Origin: Brumimicrobium oceani
Lineage (GTDB): Bacteria; Bacteroidota; Bacteroidia; Flavobacteriales_D; Crocinitomicaceae
Assembly: GCF_003143775.1 (NCBI RefSeq)
Contig: NZ_QFRJ01000011.1
Location: 52,163-116,162 of the forward strand
Length of the DNA stretch: 64,000 bases
Reading direction: 5' to 3'
Positions within the stretch are counted from its first letter, which is position 1. Every line of letters starts with the position of its first letter. Made by a program: the position numbers and the translations under genes. Below the pieces are notes generated by a model. The model saw only the letters and a program-made list of their open reading frames with translations. It made no database searches and was not told the DNA's origin. Shown piece after piece: positions 61,689-64,000 of the stretch.

Positions 61689-64000
61689 TTAACGTTTAAC
61701 GATCTTGAAGATTTTCTGCGCATCATTATTATAAACACGTAGTGTATAAACTCCAGTTTCTATATCGTCGATTGCAAAGCTTGCTTCTGTGGCATTATTC
61801 ATTGCTTTGTTTTCTACTAGCACTACCCTTCCATTCATATCTAGCATTTCCACTTTAAGAGAGGAAACATTCGATGGATTCAGAATCGTTAAAACGCTCG
61901 ATGCAGGATTTGGATAAACTGAAATATCAAACAATTCCTCTGAAGTCAACTTCAGGTAATCACAAGACCCGTCAATAACCACTGTCACAATTGCAGTATC
62001 TGCCGGACATGATCCTGAAGCGACTACATATTTATAAATGTATGACCCAGGAGTATTTGGCAGTGTAACCGTTCCTGTTATTGGCATATCCATATCATCC
62101 AACCATGTACCCGTCAATCCTAAACTAACCAATGTATCTAAGTCAACTGGTTGATTTAAACATGCAGGAATTGATACATCTGGACCAGCACTATTTGCAA
62201 CATCGATTGTTAAATCTAGTGTTACAATCGAATCACATCCCATTGCATTACCTCCAACTATTGTATGCGTTGCTGTATTGTTTGAAGCGGTGTAAACCAT
62301 TCCGTCAATCCAAGTAAATGTTTCACAAGCCACTTGCGTGTCAATTCCGGTTGTTGCATTATTGATTGTTAAATTTAACGTTACAATGGAATCACACCCA
62401 TTCGCTGCTCCACCTAAAATAGTATGCATTGCAGAGCTGTTTGAAGTTGTATAAGTCATTCCATCAATCCATGTATAGCTATCACATGCGGTTATCACAT
62501 CTGTTCCGGATGCAGAGTTGATTATTGTCAAGTTTAAAGTCACAATAGAGTCACAACCATTCGCTGCTCCACCTAAAATAGTGTGAGTTGCAGAGTTGTT
62601 TGAACCAACATAGTTCAGCCCATTTATCCATGTGTAATTATCACAAGCAGTAATAACATCTGTTCCGGTAGCTGCATTATTGATTGTTAAATTTAAAGTT
62701 ACAACAGAGTCACAGCCTGCAGCATTTGTTAATGTATGGGTTGCTACGTTATTCGATCCTGAATATGTTATTCCATCAATCCATGTATAACTACCACACG
62801 CTGTAACCACATCTGTTCCTGTATTAGGAGAGTTGATTGTTAAATCTAAAGTGACTACAGAATCACAATTGGCCATATTCGTTAATGTATATGTCGCTGT
62901 GTTATTTGAAGATGTATAAGTAACTCCATCAATCCATGTATAAGTAACACAGGCCACCTGAGTATCAACTCCAGTATTTGAGTAATTTATAGTTAAATCT
63001 AAAGTCACCACTGAATCACAACCCGCTGCATTTGTTAAAGTATGCATCGCTGTGTTGTTTGATGTTGTGTAAGTCACTCCATCAATCCAAATATAAGAAT
63101 CACACGCTGTAATTACGTCTGTTCCTGTGTTGGAATAGTTGATTATTAGATCTAAAGTCACTAACGAATCACAACCCGCTGCATTTGTTAAAGTGTGCGT
63201 TGCTGTATTATTGGAAGCTGTGTAAGTCATTCCATCAATCCATGTGTAAGAATCACATGCAACTTGAACATCTGTTCCAGTATTTGAATAGTTGATTGTT
63301 AAATCTAAAGTCACAACACTATCACATCCAGCTGCATTTATTAAAGTGTGCATCGCTGTATTATTGGAAGCTGTATAAGTCACTCCATCAATCCATGTGT
63401 AAGAATCACATGCAACTTGTGTATCTGTTCCAGTATTTGAATAGTTGATTGTTAAATCTAAAGTCACAACGCTATCACATCCAGCTGCATTTATTAAAGT
63501 GTGCATCGCTGTATTATTGGAAGCTGTATAAGTCACTCCATCAATCCATGTGTAAGAATCACATGCAACTTGTGTATCTGTTCCAGTATTTGAATAGTTG
63601 ATTGTTAAATCTAAAGTCACTAACGAATCACAACCCGCTGCATTTGTTAAAGTGTGCGTTGCTGTATTATTGGAAGCTGTGTAAGTCATTCCATCAATCC
63701 AAGTATAAGAATCACATGCAACTTGTGTATCTGTTCCTGTATTTGAATAGTTGATTGTTAAATCTAAAGTCACTAACGAATCACAACCCGCTGCATTTGT
63801 TAAAGTGTGCGTTGCTGTATTATTGGAAGCTGTGTAAGTCATTCCATCAATCCATGTGTAAGAATCACATGCAACTTGAACATCAGTTCCAGTGTTTGAA
63901 TTGTTGATTGTTAAATCTAAAGTCACAACACTATCACATCCAGCAACATTTGTTAAAGTATGCGTTGCTACATTGTTTGATGCTAAATAAGTTACTCCAT
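61689..64000 (-). CDS. T9SS cargo protein made of TWIDG repeats, 5' partial
   Basis: The frame is open to base 64000, so the gene starts outside the window; a GTG at 63926 lies inside a repeat and is not the start. About 770 residues are visible. Eleven full repeats and one partial repeat of 51-54 residues, typified by ACDSYTWIDGMTYTASNNTA, fill 62180-64000. An Ig-like domain and a type A sorting domain (ISVYPNPASSVLTIL, MLDMNGRVVLVE) follow. Units near the C-terminus are divergent; those towards 64000 are nearly identical. Probably a long secreted or surface stalk. Confidence 0.9.
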   Translation of the reverse strand, partial: GVTYLASNNVATHTLTNVAGCDSVVTLDLTINNSNTGTDVQVACDSYTWIDGMTYTASNNTATHTLTNAAGCDSLVTLDLTINYSNTGTDTQVACDSYTWIDGMTYTASNNTATHTLTNAAGCDSLVTLDLTINYSNTGTDTQVACDSYTWIDGVTYTASNNTAMHTLINAAGCDSVVTLDLTINYSNTGTDTQVACDSYTWIDGVTYTASNNTAMHTLINAAGCDSVVTLDLTINYSNTGTDVQVACDSYTWIDGMTYTASNNTATHTLTNAAGCDSLVTLDLIINYSNTGTDVITACDSYIWIDGVTYTTSNNTAMHTLTNAAGCDSVVTLDLTINYSNTGVDTQVACVTYTWIDGVTYTSSNNTATYTLTNMANCDSVVTLDLTINSPNTGTDVVTACGSYTWIDGITYSGSNNVATHTLTNAAGCDSVVTLNLTINNAATGTDVITACDNYTWINGLNYVGSNNSATHTILGGAANGCDSIVTLNLTIINSASGTDVITACDSYTWIDGMTYTTSNSSAMHTILGGAANGCDSIVTLNLTINNATTGIDTQVACETFTWIDGMVYTASNNTATHTIVGGNAMGCDSIVTLDLTIDVANSAGPDVSIPACLNQPVDLDTLVSLGLTGTWLDDMDMPITGTVTLPNTPGSYIYKYVVASGSCPADTAIVTVVIDGSCDYLKLTSEELFDISVYPNPASSVLTILNPSNVSSLKVEMLDMNGRVVLVENKAMNNATEASFAIDDIETGVYTLRVYNNDAQKIFKIVKR
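62180..64000 (-). repeat. 153-bp coding tandem repeat array
   Basis: Eleven complete in-frame units plus one partial. The eight upstream units are exactly 51 codons; the last three are 53-54 codons with ILGGAANGCDS in place of LTNAAGCDS. Confidence 0.93.

Noticed and set aside
62180..64000. Regular 153-bp DNA repeat as CRISPR or satellite
   Set aside because: It is in frame throughout and codes for a clear protein repeat ending in a T9SS sorting domain.

Overview
The window comes from an AT-rich member of the Bacteroidota, most likely a marine or freshwater relative of the Flavobacteriales. Four things point there. Five large secreted proteins end in type IX secretion (T9SS) type A sorting domains. 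There are homologues of the gliding genes gldA and gldH, plus GWxTD, DUF1573 and patatin/Omp85-type proteins. Promoters follow the Bacteroidota pattern (TAnnTTTG about 20-50 nt before the ATG) rather than sigma70, and strong Shine-Dalgarno sites are scarce. No genus can be named from this sequence alone.

Layout. 1-11.3 kb: the end of a patatin-like outer-membrane protein, peptide deformylase, a DUF1573 protein, GldA, a Kef-type antiporter, a MATE exporter with no normal start codon, a REP-associated tyrosine transposase beside its palindromes, and the lipid-phosphate phosphatases UppP and PAP2. 11.3-18.4 kb: small lipoproteins, a tetrapyrrole-type methyltransferase overlapping a low-molecular-weight phosphatase, an SDR, a beta-barrel, a GIY-YIG protein, ferrochelatase, and two intergenic regions dense in inverted repeats. 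18.5-22.5 kb: an Rrf2 regulator followed by a sulfate-activation operon (DUF2061-cysH-cysD-cysN). 22.5-27.1 kb: accessory genes, including two antitoxin genes whose partner toxins are both remnants, one of them abutting a 164-bp MITE. 27.3-35.6 kb: CoA-transferase subunit B, gldH/ricT, xerD, aroQ, a glycosyltransferase, a GWxTD protein, tRNA-Ser and a beta-barrel. 36.1-42.5 kb: an NAD(P)-binding protein divergent from a marR-tolC-emrA-emrB multidrug efflux operon with two matching palindromic operators. 42.4-46.5 kb: an epimerase remnant, CAP protein, alpha/beta hydrolase, small membrane proteins, DUF421 and tRNA-Leu.

46.6-64 kb is a run of five minus-strand genes for giant modular T9SS cargo proteins. 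They are built from Fn3, GEVED, MAM/cleaved-adhesin-like and Ig-like modules, and from an expanding array of 51-residue TWIDG repeats. Each ends in its own terminator. One roughly 570-bp stretch is nearly identical between two of them, which suggests recent gene conversion or duplication, and the modules are visibly shuffled among paralogues.

I found no CRISPR array, prophage or convincing new defence system. The least ordinary content is the repeat biology (palindromes that grow tandem copies of one arm, and facing inverted elements with variable hairpins), the decayed toxin-antitoxin loci and the T9SS paralogue cluster.
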